Position numbers and translations under genes: made by a program. The notes beneath the pieces are model-generated. The model saw only the letters and a list, made by a program, of their open reading frames with translations. It was not told where the DNA came from and did no database searches. A stretch of 34,826 nucleotides of DNA from Subdoligranulum variabile (GTDB lineage: Bacteria > Bacillota > Clostridia > Oscillospirales > Ruminococcaceae): positions 1-34,826 of the forward strand of contig SFKI01000018.1 in NCBI GenBank assembly GCA_004554775.1. Direction: 5' to 3'. Numbering within the stretch: position 1 is the stretch's first letter; each line of letters opens with the position of its first letter. Below are positions 14,228 to 22,750 of this stretch, piece by piece.

Positions 14228-15955
14228 ATGAAAGATATTAAAGAAAAGTCAGCCGAGCGTGCGCCGAAAAGCAATTCTACAGGGAAAATCCCGAAAGCAG
14301 CGCTGAAAAAGGCGTGGACGGAGGCCAAGGAGAAAAGCCGAACTAAACTGCGGGAAAGCACCTCCACGCAGGAGGATGGCGATTATACCACAGCCAACGG
14401 CACCAGCGGGATGCTGGCCGACACATCCTATTCAGCTATCAAGCAAAACACCGATTTCACCGTGCAGCAGGGGCGCAAACTTGCCCGCAAGCAGATAGAA
14501 AAATACCGGGAGCGCCGCACTGCAGAGCAGGGCAAGACCACCCGTGCCTACACCGCCGGTGAGCGCGGTGTCAGCCCGAAACAGACCGAGTACGGCACGC
14601 TGCCCGATGCGGCGCAACGCCCGCGCCGTGGGGCAGATTTGCCCCGACAGCGGGCGAAAGAAAAAGCCATCACCGCCAAGACCGCACCGCGCGATATTCG
14701 CGGCGTGACCCAAAGTCAGCGCCAACTGCGAACCGCCGCAAATGAAACTGTGCGGAGCATAACAACCCAAGCACAAATGCAGACCCGTACCCGTCAAGTG
14801 CAGCTTGCTATCCAGAAAGCCGCCAGCAACACCCGCAAGACGGCTGTGGCGGTGCGCTCGGCAATTCGGAACTTTTTTGCCGATTTGCACAGCCTTACAG
14901 CCATTCTTGCAGCGGGCGCAGGTGCGGCGCTGGGCATTGTTATCGTCATCAGCCTTGTGGCCTTTGTGTCCGGCTCGGCCTATGGCATCTTCTTCGCCGC
15001 TGATGCCCCCAACGCAGCGTCCGTCACTGTGCGTGAAGCCGTAGAAACCCTGACCGAAGAATACCGCGATAGGCTGGAAAAAATCTCCGATACCGTACAG
15101 CACGACCGCCAAGACATTACCGCCAACGATGATGTATACTACATCCGCTGGCAAGATGTCCTGGCGGTCTTTTCATCGTATGTGGCGGGCAGCGAACAAG
15201 GCGCGCCCGTTGCGGCTCTGACAGAGGAACAGGTGGATAAACTGCGGGAAACTATGTGGGCGATGAACGCGGTGGACTACTCGACCCGTGCGGAAACTGC
15301 CGTTATAGAAACGACGGACAAGAACGGAAAAGCAATCACAACAGAGATAACCGAAACCGTCCTAGTAATAAGTCTTACCCACAAAACGCCCGACGAGATG
15401 GCGGTAGACTACCATTTTACCGCCCGCCAGAACAACTATTTGCAACTCCTGAAGGACCCGCAGTATGAAGAACTGTGGGCAGAATTGCTCGGCGGTTTTG
15501 CACAGGGCGGTGGAGAACTTATGAACCCGGACAGCACTCGCACCCCCACAGGCACCCTGCAGTGGCCGCTGCCGGTTGCGGGTACGATTACCTCGCAGTT
15601 CGGTCACCGTGTAGACCCAATCACTGGAGAGGTCAGTTCCCACACTGGCACCGACATTGCCTGTGCCGAGGGCACACCCATCCTTGCCGCCGCAGATGGC
15701 ACCGTCACTGTTGCCAACAGTCTTGACAGCTGGGGCGGCAGTTACGGCTACTACATCCAAATCGACCACGGCGGCGGACTGGAAACACTATATGCACACT
15801 GCTCCAGCATTTGTGTCACCACCGACCAACAAGTGCAGGCCGGGCAGGTCATCGGTTATGTCGGCCACACTGGGCGAGCCACAGGCAGCCATTTGCACTT
15901 AGAGGTACATGTAAACGGAAGCAGGACAGACGCAATGAGGTATTTCGGAATGTAA
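14228..15955 (+). CDS. ICE-encoded membrane-anchored M23 peptidase (CD1108-like)
   Basis: The ATG at 14228 is chosen (575 aa) because GGGGTG precedes it at a proper distance; the frame opens at 14210. Residues 1-215 are Lys/Arg/Thr-rich and probably cytoplasmic, starting with the GKIPKAALKKAW motif. A membrane helix follows at about 222-248 (ILAAGAGAALGIVIVISLVAFVSG), then a linker. The C-terminal M23/LytM domain spans about 445-575, with FGHRVDP, His472/Asp476 in HTGTD and His555/His557 in HLHLEV as zinc ligands. The enzyme should cut peptidoglycan cross-links outside the membrane to let the conjugation channel through. It normally sits downstream of virB4 in such ICEs; here it is 13.5 kb from the virB4 fragment, with unrelated genes between. 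Confidence 0.88.
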   Translation: MKDIKEKSAERAPKSNSTGKIPKAALKKAWTEAKEKSRTKLRESTSTQEDGDYTTANGTSGMLADTSYSAIKQNTDFTVQQGRKLARKQIEKYRERRTAEQGKTTRAYTAGERGVSPKQTEYGTLPDAAQRPRRGADLPRQRAKEKAITAKTAPRDIRGVTQSQRQLRTAANETVRSITTQAQMQTRTRQVQLAIQKAASNTRKTAVAVRSAIRNFFADLHSLTAILAAGAGAALGIVIVISLVAFVSGSAYGIFFAADAPNAASVTVREAVETLTEEYRDRLEKISDTVQHDRQDITANDDVYYIRWQDVLAVFSSYVAGSEQGAPVAALTEEQVDKLRETMWAMNAVDYSTRAETAVIETTDKNGKAITTEITETVLVISLTHKTPDEMAVDYHFTARQNNYLQLLKDPQYEELWAELLGGFAQGGGELMNPDSTRTPTGTLQWPLPVAGTITSQFGHRVDPITGEVSSHTGTDIACAEGTPILAAADGTVTVANSLDSWGGSYGYYIQIDHGGGLETLYAHCSSICVTTDQQVQAGQVIGYVGHTGRATGSHLHLEVHVNGSRTDAMRYFGM

Positions 15956-15974
15956 ATTGTAAAGAAAAACATGT

Positions 15975-16055
15975 GAATTTTTGAACGAGTGTCCATGCTG
16001 CGGTTGAATCACCGGATTGGTATGCAACAATGCCTTGATAAATTTCCGGGGCCAT
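15975..16055 (-). pseudogene. N-terminal remnant of an ICE sigma-70-type factor
   Basis: From ATG at 16055 the minus strand encodes MAPEIYQGIVAYQSGDSTAA and then WTLVQKF. This is the short N-terminal helix-turn-helix typical of sigma factors carried by Firmicutes ICEs (consensus recalled as YQxGDxxAxxxLxxKF). GGGGTGATAGAAGAAA precedes the start. Homology stops about 20 bases before the end of the M23 gene on the other strand. A matching C-terminal piece on the same strand lies 13.7 kb away at 29714-29872. Confidence 0.55.
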
Positions 16056-16227
16056 TTTCTTCTATCACCCCGAAGGGTAAGGAGAAAATAGCGGACGGTT
16101 TGTAAACGTAAGAAAAAAGAAATTAAATTATCGCAGTAAGACTTTGAAAATCGCCATTTGAAAAGCATCCACACAACGCCGCTATAATGCCAAGTAGAAT
16201 GATTCGGCGATGCTGCTACTGCTTTGC
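16056..16227. other. Short spacer, possible upstream region of the broken sigma gene
   Basis: Nothing clearly coding on either strand. The minus strand here would be the leader of the sigma remnant. The binding-protein gene ends at 16228 on the minus strand without an obvious terminator. Confidence 0.4.
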
Positions 16228-18399
16228 TTATTGCTGCTCGGAAAAATAGAGTCCCAGGTTTTCCTCGATGCGCTGGACGGCGGTGTCCAGGTCGATCTCG
16301 TTGCCGTAGTAGTCAAACGCGGCCTCATGCGTTACGTCATAAATAGTGGCAGAGCTGACGGACGGCGCGCCCAGCTCTTCGATCAGGGAATCCCAATCGC
16401 AGGTCAGCGGGTCGGCGGCGTAGGTCTGCTCCCCGTCCGCGATGGTCTGCGCCAGATAGGCGTTTTCCACATCCCGCTGTACCGAGAAGCCCTTGTAGAG
16501 GGAATTCAACTGCACAACGGGGTCTGTCAGCATGATTTGGACAAAAGCTGTTGCCAGTGTGGGGTTGGCGGCGTTAGCCGGGATGGAAACGATCTCTTTG
16601 GCCTCAAAGCCGCTGCCGGGCAGCGGCCGGATGGCAACGGCGGGGTAGCTCCAAAACAGCTTCAGCGCGTCGGAACGGTTGCTTACAACGCCGGTACCGC
16701 AGGGGTAACTCCCCTCGGCCACCTTGATCAGGCTCATGGCAAACTCCGACTGGGCCACGCTCTGTCCGTTGCCGCTGGCCATCACATACTCGTTGGTTTG
16801 GGCGGTGATCTGCTGGCCATCGATCATCTCTCTGGTGGATTGCAGGAATGCGCGCAGCGCGTCCTCGTCAATGCGCTTCTCCTCCGGGAAGAGCCCGGCG
16901 CTGGAGGCAATATAGAAGGAATCAAAAATATCCTCGTAGGAGGTGTTAAAAATCAGGCTTTGCTCCTGATAGAGCGCGGCCAGCGACGCCAGCGAGGCGT
17001 AGTCATCCACGTTGATCTCGCTGCTGCCGCTTACAAAAACCGGCACGCGGAACACCGACGGATAGGCGTAGGGCCTGCCGTCCAGCGAGTAGGCGGTCAG
17101 GATGTTTTCATAGTATCCGTCCATCGAAACAACACCATCCAGCGACGCCAGCACGCCTTTCTCCATCAGCGAACGGATGGGCAGGCCGTCCAGAAAAAGC
17201 ACGTCGGGCGCTTCACCGGCCAGCAGACGGGTGTTTAGATTCTTGATGATATCCTCGTCGGAAAGGGCCTGGCTGGTGGCATCGCGGCCAAATTCCAACT
17301 GAACGTCACAATCCGGGTACTGGTTGGCAAAGACCGCGGCGGCGCTGCGGATGACATCGCTGTCCTCCAGCGCCCAAATATACAGGCTTTGCGCTGCCTG
17401 TGTGGGCAGGGTGGCGTCCAACCGGATCAGGACAGTCAGCGGCGCGCCGTTCTGTAGGCAGGACACCAGGAAGGCGGCATCCCCCAGCGGGAGAATCTCA
17501 TAGTCGGTGGTCTGCGGTGCGGCGTAGACAAAGCCTTTTTCCTGCACCATGGCCTGCTTGACCGAGGAACCAAAGCCCGCCTGAAAAATTCCGTCCATGG
17601 TGAGGAAAACGATCTGCTGGTTCTCGCCGTCCACCGCATAGGCGGCCACCTCCTGTGCCTCAGGAACAATCGCAAAGGAATCGGCCTTTTCACCGGAAGG
17701 AAGCGCATAGACATCCATCGTTCCGGCATTCCGGTTGCGCAGATACAGCCGGTTGCCCGATACCGCAAAGGTATAATCCACAACGCTGGGACGGATCGTG
17801 GCGGAAATATCCCCGCTCTGCCCGTCCACAATCTGCAGAACACAGCTTCCTGCGCCGTCCGCCAGGCAGACGACCGCATACCCCGGGGCGGCGGCAAAGT
17901 CGGTGATGTAGGGCGCGGTGCCGCCGGCAGGCGGCGTATCCGTCAACACTGTGCGGACGCTTCCCTGCGAATCGACGCGGTAGAGCGTCAACGCGCCGCC
18001 GGTCTCGGCGGCGGCCACCCACCACCGGCCGCTGCCGCCGTAACAGGCGGTCAGCGTTTCCACCTGCGTTTTGTCCAGCCCGTCCAGAAAGGCTTGTACG
18101 GTGGAGGGATCGATGGTTTCCCAGCCATCCCCCGTCCAGGAAAACGCCGCTGCGGTGTTTTGGGCGTCATTATACAGCGATAACGTGGGAACGCCGTCCA
18201 GCATCTGTAGCTTGGCGGGAGCGAAGCCGCTGTCCACCGCGGGGGTGACCTCCGTCTGGGTGTATTTTCCCGTGGCGTACTTCGTTTGGGAGGCCGTTCC
18301 CGGCTCCTCGGTTGAAGGAGCGGCGGAACACCCTGCCAGCGCCAGCAGCAAAGCCATGAGGGCGGCCAGCGGCGCAAGCCGTGATCGAATTCGGTTCAT
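16228..18399 (-). CDS. Large extracellular solute-binding lipoprotein with N-terminal propeller-like extension
   Basis: A 723-residue lipoprotein: signal peptide with lipobox LALAGC and lipidated Cys24. Residues about 60-330 are beta-rich with repeated Trp/Tyr-strand units (YRVDSQGSVRTVL, AVSGNRLYLRNRNAGTMDVYALPSGEKADSF), suggesting an incomplete beta-propeller. From about 335 a type 2 binding-protein fold follows (LYIWALEDSDVIRSAAAVFANQYPDCDV, LLAGEAPDVLFLDG, RPYAYPSVFRVPVFVSG). Ordinary family 1 sugar-binding proteins are about 430 aa, so the extra domain is unusual. AAGGAGG precedes the ATG. The promoter carries the same TTCAGG repeats as the permease operon at 24645, which pairs the two. 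It is divergent from the two-component system. Ligand unknown. Confidence 0.85.
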   Translation of the reverse strand: MNRIRSRLAPLAALMALLLALAGCSAAPSTEEPGTASQTKYATGKYTQTEVTPAVDSGFAPAKLQMLDGVPTLSLYNDAQNTAAAFSWTGDGWETIDPSTVQAFLDGLDKTQVETLTACYGGSGRWWVAAAETGGALTLYRVDSQGSVRTVLTDTPPAGGTAPYITDFAAAPGYAVVCLADGAGSCVLQIVDGQSGDISATIRPSVVDYTFAVSGNRLYLRNRNAGTMDVYALPSGEKADSFAIVPEAQEVAAYAVDGENQQIVFLTMDGIFQAGFGSSVKQAMVQEKGFVYAAPQTTDYEILPLGDAAFLVSCLQNGAPLTVLIRLDATLPTQAAQSLYIWALEDSDVIRSAAAVFANQYPDCDVQLEFGRDATSQALSDEDIIKNLNTRLLAGEAPDVLFLDGLPIRSLMEKGVLASLDGVVSMDGYYENILTAYSLDGRPYAYPSVFRVPVFVSGSSEINVDDYASLASLAALYQEQSLIFNTSYEDIFDSFYIASSAGLFPEEKRIDEDALRAFLQSTREMIDGQQITAQTNEYVMASGNGQSVAQSEFAMSLIKVAEGSYPCGTGVVSNRSDALKLFWSYPAVAIRPLPGSGFEAKEIVSIPANAANPTLATAFVQIMLTDPVVQLNSLYKGFSVQRDVENAYLAQTIADGEQTYAADPLTCDWDSLIEELGAPSVSSATIYDVTHEAAFDYYGNEIDLDTAVQRIEENLGLYFSEQQ

Positions 18400-18462
18400 A
18401 CAAATTCCTCCTTACGGGGCGGCGGCGCAGGCGGCCGCTGCCCTGGCAATTTTGGTAATACC

Positions 18463-18495
18463 ACTGTACCACACAAAACCTGAAAAAATCCTGAA
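18463..18495 (-). promoter_or_regulatory. Response-regulator-type direct repeats and -10 of the binding-protein gene
   Basis: On the minus strand TTCAGG (18495-18490) and TTCAGG (18484-18479) are 11 bp apart, then exactly 10 nt to TACAGT (18468-18463). The same arrangement is found at 24591-24623. No independent -35 is visible; the repeats occupy its place, as for OmpR-type activators. Confidence 0.78.
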
Positions 18496-18522
18496 GGCGC
18501 CTGCGGCTCTTTCCGGCCTTGG

Positions 18523-18551
18523 TTGCGCTCCGGGAGAATTTGTGCTATAAA
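18523..18551 (+). promoter_or_regulatory. Promoter of the two-component system
   Basis: TTGCGC (18523-18528), a 17-bp spacer and TATAAA (18546-18551), about 55 bases before the response-regulator start. It lacks the TTCAGG repeats, so it is probably constitutive. Confidence 0.6.
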
Positions 18552-18609
18552 TTAAATAATCTGCCGCTTTTGATACGGCCTGCGAGATATGCCCCGGGAG
18601 GTAGAATAC

Positions 18610-19296
18610 ATGAACTTGCTAGTGATCGAAGATGACCGGAAACTGAACCGGATGCTGTGCGAAATCCTTGAAAAAGAGGGCTACACGGTGAAAGCCTGCA
18701 CCGACGGGGAGGAAGGCGCTTACTATCTGCAGCAGAACGCCTACGACCTGGCGCTGGTGGACTGGATGCTCCCCGGCGAAAGCGGGCCGGACATCCTGCG
18801 GGAAAGCCGCCGCAAGGGGATCATGACGCCGGTGGTGATGCTGACGGCGCTGACCGCCGTGGAAAACAAGGTGACCTGCCTGGATGCCGGCGCCGACGAC
18901 TATCTGGGTAAACCCTTTGACAGCCGGGAGCTGTTGGCCCGTGTCCGGGCCAACCTGCGGCGGCAGGCCCCCATCGAGGAGCTGGTGGTGCTGCGGTACG
19001 GGGATCTGGTGTACGACACCAAGGCGCTGCTGCTGGCCTGTGGCCGGGAGGAGATCGCGGTCTCCAAAAAGCTGGGCCTTATGATTGAACTGTTTATGAA
19101 AAGCAAGGGTCAGGCGCTGGCACGAGCCACCCTGTTTGCCCGCGTATGGGGCGCGGACGCCGACGTGGAGGAGGCCATTCTGGACAATTACATCGGCTTT
19201 TTCCGCCGGCGGCTGGCCCAGATCCACTCCAAGATGAGCCTGCGGACCGTTCGAGGTGTTGGGTATGCCCTTGTGGAAGAAAAAGAAGGCCGCTGA
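18610..19296 (+). CDS. OmpR/PhoB-family response regulator
   Basis: The start at 18610 (MNLLVIEDD) is preferred since GGGAGG precedes it; the frame opens at 18589. The 228-residue protein has a canonical receiver: acidic pair Asp8/Asp9 (IEDD), phospho-acceptor Asp51 (LVDWMLPG) and Lys in GADDYLGKPFDSRELLARV. A C-terminal winged helix ends in IHSKMSLRTVRGVGYALVEEKEGR. Such regulators bind direct repeats about 11 bp apart, fitting the TTCAGG pairs upstream of 18399 and 24645. It overlaps the kinase gene by 32 bases, so the two are translationally coupled. Confidence 0.95.
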   Translation: MNLLVIEDDRKLNRMLCEILEKEGYTVKACTDGEEGAYYLQQNAYDLALVDWMLPGESGPDILRESRRKGIMTPVVMLTALTAVENKVTCLDAGADDYLGKPFDSRELLARVRANLRRQAPIEELVVLRYGDLVYDTKALLLACGREEIAVSKKLGLMIELFMKSKGQALARATLFARVWGADADVEEAILDNYIGFFRRRLAQIHSKMSLRTVRGVGYALVEEKEGR

Positions 19297-20581
19297 ACCG
19301 GCCGCGCCGTTGGACGTTCTGCGGTGGAAGATCGTAGCGGTGAACATCCTGTTTGCCGCCATGGTGGTGGCTACCCTCTGTTTCGTGGCCGCCCGGCAGG
19401 GAAAGAACGCCCTGGAGGAGAAGCATAGGCTGGCCTTCGCCTCCCTCTGTTCCGCCCTGGAACAGCCGATCCTGGAGACACAGACCATCGACCATAAGGC
19501 GATCTACAGCAGCGCGGTGGAAAACCGCCTGGTGTCCGCCTTATTCGAGAAGGGAGCCCCCATCGAGAATCCCTACCTGCAGGGCGATGATGCCGCACCG
19601 CTGCTCACTCTCAGCGAACCAATGCTGGAAGAGGCGCGGCAAAGCGTGGATGGGCAGAACGGCCTGTGGGCCAAAACGGTTGTCCGGCAGGCATACACCC
19701 TGCGGGACGGGAGTGCCCTCTGGTTTGCGGAATACTGTGCAATCCCCACGGCCAGTGGGAATTGGATCGAGATGTACCTGTTTCAGGATGCCGCGACCTT
19801 CCGGCAGGAATGGGGCAGGATGCAACTGTTGTACGTAGCGGTGGCGGCGGGCGGCGTGCTGGCTTTGGGGGCGCTGGCCTTTGCGCTGACCGGCTGGGCC
19901 ATGCAGCCCGCCCGGCGGGCCGAGCGGATGGAGCGGGAGTTTTTGGCGGCGGCCAGCCACGAGTTGAAAAGCCCGCTGGCAGTGATCATCACCAGCGCCG
20001 AACTGCTGCCTTCCGGCGGCGAGGAGGCAAAATACCGCGCCAACATTCTGTCAGAAGCGCACCGGATGGCGCAGCTGGTGCAGGAGCTTCTATCCCTTTC
20101 CCGTCTGGAGACCGCTGCCCGTCAGATCATGCCGGCTAAGCTGGACACCGAGGCCTTTCTCTGGGAAGTTTACGAGACATGGCAGCCGGTGGCGGCAAAG
20201 GCCGGTGACCGGCTGACCCTCCGCCTGCCGGACGGCGCGCTGCCGCCCATTCGGGCAGACGAGGACGCGCTGAAGCAGGTGATGGCCATTCTGTTGTCCA
20301 ACGCCGTTCAGCACACCCCCAGCGGTACGCAGATCGAACTTTCCGCCGTGGCGGCGGGGCGAACGGTCTGCCTGTCGGTGGCCGATACGGGGCCGGGCAT
20401 TGCGGATAAGGAACGGGCTTTCCAAAAGTTTTATCGCGCAGACCCGCAAACCGGCGATGCCAGCCTGGGTCTGGGCCTGAGCATCGCGCAGAAGCTTGTG
20501 GCGCTGCATCACGGCAGCATCACGATCCGGGATACGCCGGGCGGCGGCGCTACGCTGCAGGTCACGATCCCACAGGCGTGA
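19265..20581 (+). CDS. Membrane sensor histidine kinase
   Basis: A start at ATG 19265 with GAGG 8 bases upstream gives 438 residues; a GTG at 19256 is possible. A first membrane helix (IVAVNILFAAMVVATLCFVAA) and a second (LLYVAVAAGGVLALGALAFAL) enclose an extracytoplasmic sensor of about 125 residues. Then come the HisKA motif AAASHELKSPLAV (phospho-His about residue 232), the N box NAVQHTPSG, the G1 box DTGPGIADKE and the G2 box GLGLSIAQKL. The loop is too long for an intramembrane-sensing BceS type, so it may sense an outside ligand or the large binding lipoprotein encoded divergently. It ends the transcription unit before the terminator at 20619-20662. Confidence 0.94.
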   Translation: MPLWKKKKAAEPAAPLDVLRWKIVAVNILFAAMVVATLCFVAARQGKNALEEKHRLAFASLCSALEQPILETQTIDHKAIYSSAVENRLVSALFEKGAPIENPYLQGDDAAPLLTLSEPMLEEARQSVDGQNGLWAKTVVRQAYTLRDGSALWFAEYCAIPTASGNWIEMYLFQDAATFRQEWGRMQLLYVAVAAGGVLALGALAFALTGWAMQPARRAERMEREFLAAASHELKSPLAVIITSAELLPSGGEEAKYRANILSEAHRMAQLVQELLSLSRLETAARQIMPAKLDTEAFLWEVYETWQPVAAKAGDRLTLRLPDGALPPIRADEDALKQVMAILLSNAVQHTPSGTQIELSAVAAGRTVCLSVADTGPGIADKERAFQKFYRADPQTGDASLGLGLSIAQKLVALHHGSITIRDTPGGGATLQVTIPQA

Positions 20582-20618
20582 TATTGGCAGAATCCACAAC
20601 CGTTTGTCGCATCATTGT

Positions 20619-20662
20619 AAAAAGTGCTGTGAGAGCCTTTTGGTTTTCTCACAGCACTTTTT
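20619..20662 (+). terminator. Strong terminator after the histidine kinase
   Basis: A 16-bp perfect stem, 20619-20634 with 20647-20662 (core AGTGCTGTGAGA), has a 12-base loop. The 3' arm ends in TTTTT and the 5' arm begins AAAAA, so it can work in both directions. Confidence 0.85.
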
Positions 20663-20805
20663 GTGTACATACCGAACAAGAAATCACTCGTCGGCATCGT
20701 CGATTTTCGATGAAAGAAACGCGCGTTTTCGCTCGAATGAGCACTTTGATATGAAATCCGTGCTATAACAAGGGCAATTTACGGAATAGGATGTGAATCG
20801 CCAAT

Positions 20806-22380
20806 ATGCAGATAGTAGAATTAGAAATGGTTCCTCTTTCTCTTCGACCGGTATTGCAGCGACTTTATGATATGAAAACTACGCAGTCTGCTCTGCGTGA
20901 AGGAGTACTGTTTTCCACCAAGAGAAACAACTACTACTATGATATAGGCACCGGAAAGGTAATTGTGTTGGACGATGATACCAGCTACATTTTCCGCGTA
21001 TTGTTTGACCCCACGTTGAGCGCCGAAACATTTTTGATATCACTGACAAAAGTCGATCCTAATGCAGTGAAAAACCTCCTACAGACAATTGACGCAGAGC
21101 GCTTGTTCCAGCGACCGCCGCTTTTGAGCATGGGAAAAGAAATTGCGGCGGGTGTAACCGATACGGAGCAGAAAGTTGAACAAATCATTCTTGAAGTGAC
21201 GGAGCAATGTAATTTCCGCTGCAAATACTGCGTCTACTCAGAGGATTTCTCAGGAAACCGTGATTTTGGGAATCGGCGGATGCCGACAGAAATTGCCTTT
21301 AAGGCAATTGATTGGGCGTTGGAAAACAGCGGCGCTAAACTGGCAATTACTTTCTACGGCGGCGAGCCGTTGCTCAACTTTAAGCTGATGAAAGCTGTGA
21401 TTGAGAGGTCTCAGGCCAAGAGAGGGAACAAAGAGATTGTTTATAGCTTTACTTCCAATATGTCGCTCATGACACGCGAAATCGCCACCTATCTGGCTCA
21501 AGTTCCGAACTTATATATTATGGCCAGTATCGACGGCCCACGCACTGTCCACGACGCATATCGTGTGTACGCAAATGATGCCCCCACGTTTGAAGACAGC
21601 ATTGGCGGTCTTCGAATTTTGGCGGATGCCTACGCAGGTTCCCACATGCCGGTTAATATAAACGCTGTGTTGACACCTCCATTTGGATTTGAAAAGTTGG
21701 AGCAGGTAAATGCATACTTCGAATCGCTGGACTGGCTTCCGGCAACCTGCCATGTAAATATTACTTATCCATCGTATGGAACTTGTCCTGGCTTGGATGA
21801 GTATTACGACAAAATCACCGGCAATCCCAAGTATGCTCTTCATGGTATGTGCAACCCCCTTATGATATGGCAACAGCGCAAGGCAGAAACCGACGGGCTT
21901 GACGCCTACAAAGCCAGAAACATATATTACCATTCGATCTTTGACGACTTGGTTAAAATCAACAATCGCATTATCGTTGATGAACCTACACTGCGCCGGG
22001 GATTAAATGGATGCTGCGTGCCAGGAAAGAAAAGACTGTATGTCACGGCAACCGGAGAATATAAAGCCTGCGAACGGATCGGCTCCAGCCCTTCGATTGG
22101 TAATGTGGACGAAGGTGTTGATCGAGAACTGATCGTGAAAAAGTATGTTGAGGAATTTGCGGCGCAGTCAAAAGACATCTGCGATAAGTGTTGGGCTTAC
22201 AATCTGTGCAGGGTATGCTATGCAGGCGTTTGCAATGAAAACGGGTTGGATATGGGGCTGAAAAACGAGGCATGCCGCGCTTCAAGGTCAGTTGCACTAA
22301 ATAATCTGGCTCTCTACCATGAACTGATGGAAGAAAATCCAGAAGCGCTCAACTGCTTAAAAGATGCAGTGATTGAGTAA
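20806..22380 (+). CDS. ccpM: Radical SAM/SPASM maturase of a Cys-rich peptide (CcpM-like)
   Basis: A 524-residue enzyme. After an N-terminal peptide-recognition-like region (about 1-125) comes the radical SAM core with CNFRCKYC (Cys135, Cys139, Cys142), which binds the SAM-cleaving 4Fe-4S cluster, then TFYGGEPLLN. The C-terminal SPASM region has many Cys (GCCVPG about 402-407, Cys422, CDKCWAYNLCRVCYAGVC 459-476, Cys490) for auxiliary clusters. The gene order maturase, six-Cys precursor, ABC exporter fits the CcpM/CLI_3235 group of clostridial RiPPs, whose maturases are expected to form thioether links to non-alpha carbons. The symbol is family-level and recalled, not searched. The DNA is more AT-rich than both neighbours, suggesting separate acquisition. 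Confidence 0.85.
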   Translation: MQIVELEMVPLSLRPVLQRLYDMKTTQSALREGVLFSTKRNNYYYDIGTGKVIVLDDDTSYIFRVLFDPTLSAETFLISLTKVDPNAVKNLLQTIDAERLFQRPPLLSMGKEIAAGVTDTEQKVEQIILEVTEQCNFRCKYCVYSEDFSGNRDFGNRRMPTEIAFKAIDWALENSGAKLAITFYGGEPLLNFKLMKAVIERSQAKRGNKEIVYSFTSNMSLMTREIATYLAQVPNLYIMASIDGPRTVHDAYRVYANDAPTFEDSIGGLRILADAYAGSHMPVNINAVLTPPFGFEKLEQVNAYFESLDWLPATCHVNITYPSYGTCPGLDEYYDKITGNPKYALHGMCNPLMIWQQRKAETDGLDAYKARNIYYHSIFDDLVKINNRIIVDEPTLRRGLNGCCVPGKKRLYVTATGEYKACERIGSSPSIGNVDEGVDRELIVKKYVEEFAAQSKDICDKCWAYNLCRVCYAGVCNENGLDMGLKNEACRASRSVALNNLALYHELMEENPEALNCLKDAVIE

Positions 22381-22440
22381 CTGCGGTACAATAGGCATTT
22401 TGCCTGTTTGTATAGATTCTAAGAGAGAGGAGGAGCTATT

Positions 22441-22656
22441 ATGAGCGTCGTAGATCCCATCTTTGGTCGTACTGCAGTTAATGCGGCGAGCAGCTGCGGC
22501 TGCACTTGTACGCAAACTACCCCGACTGCGCCCAGCTTCAATAGCGTTTGGACTGGCCAGCGCGATTCTGGCGGTGGTTGCGCTTGCACCTGCAACACCA
22601 CGATCGAGTACAACCTGTCCATCAACTACGATGGCGCCCACAACGCGGTTTCGTAA
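22441..22656 (+). CDS. Six-Cys RiPP precursor peptide (CLI_3235-type, ranthipeptide-like)
   Basis: A 71-residue peptide with a strong ribosome site (GGAGGAG) 60 bp after the maturase. It has a short leader (MSVVDPIFGRTAVNAAS) and two identical-pattern CxCxC clusters: SCGCTC with Cys19/21/23 and GCACTC with Cys47/49/51. Between them lies a Pro/Thr/Ser/Asn segment and after them a polar tail (NTTIEYNLSINYDGAHNAV). The FGRTAVNA motif resembles the conserved leader of CLI_3235-class bacteriocin precursors (family from memory). The Cys thiols are expected to be cross-linked to nearby residues by the upstream radical SAM enzyme. No double-Gly cleavage site of the C39 type is evident, and the exporter lacks a C39 domain, so the leader protease is not in this locus. 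Confidence 0.85.
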   Translation: MSVVDPIFGRTAVNAASSCGCTCTQTTPTAPSFNSVWTGQRDSGGGCACTCNTTIEYNLSINYDGAHNAVS

Positions 22657-22684
22657 TTCATCATTACATCGCGTCCAATCAACG

Positions 22685-22718
22685 GAAGGGGGGAAAGCTA
22701 TCCGGCTTTCCCTCCTTC
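22685..22718 (+). terminator. Attenuator hairpin between precursor and exporter
   Basis: GAAGGGGGGAAAG (22685-22697) pairs with CTTTCCCTCCTTC (22706-22718) with one G-U pair and an 8-base loop. No real T-tract follows. It likely stabilises the precursor mRNA and lowers transcription into the exporter gene, giving excess peptide. Confidence 0.7.
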
Positions 22719-22750
22719 TGGTGTCAGAAAAATGATCGAGGAATGTATCC

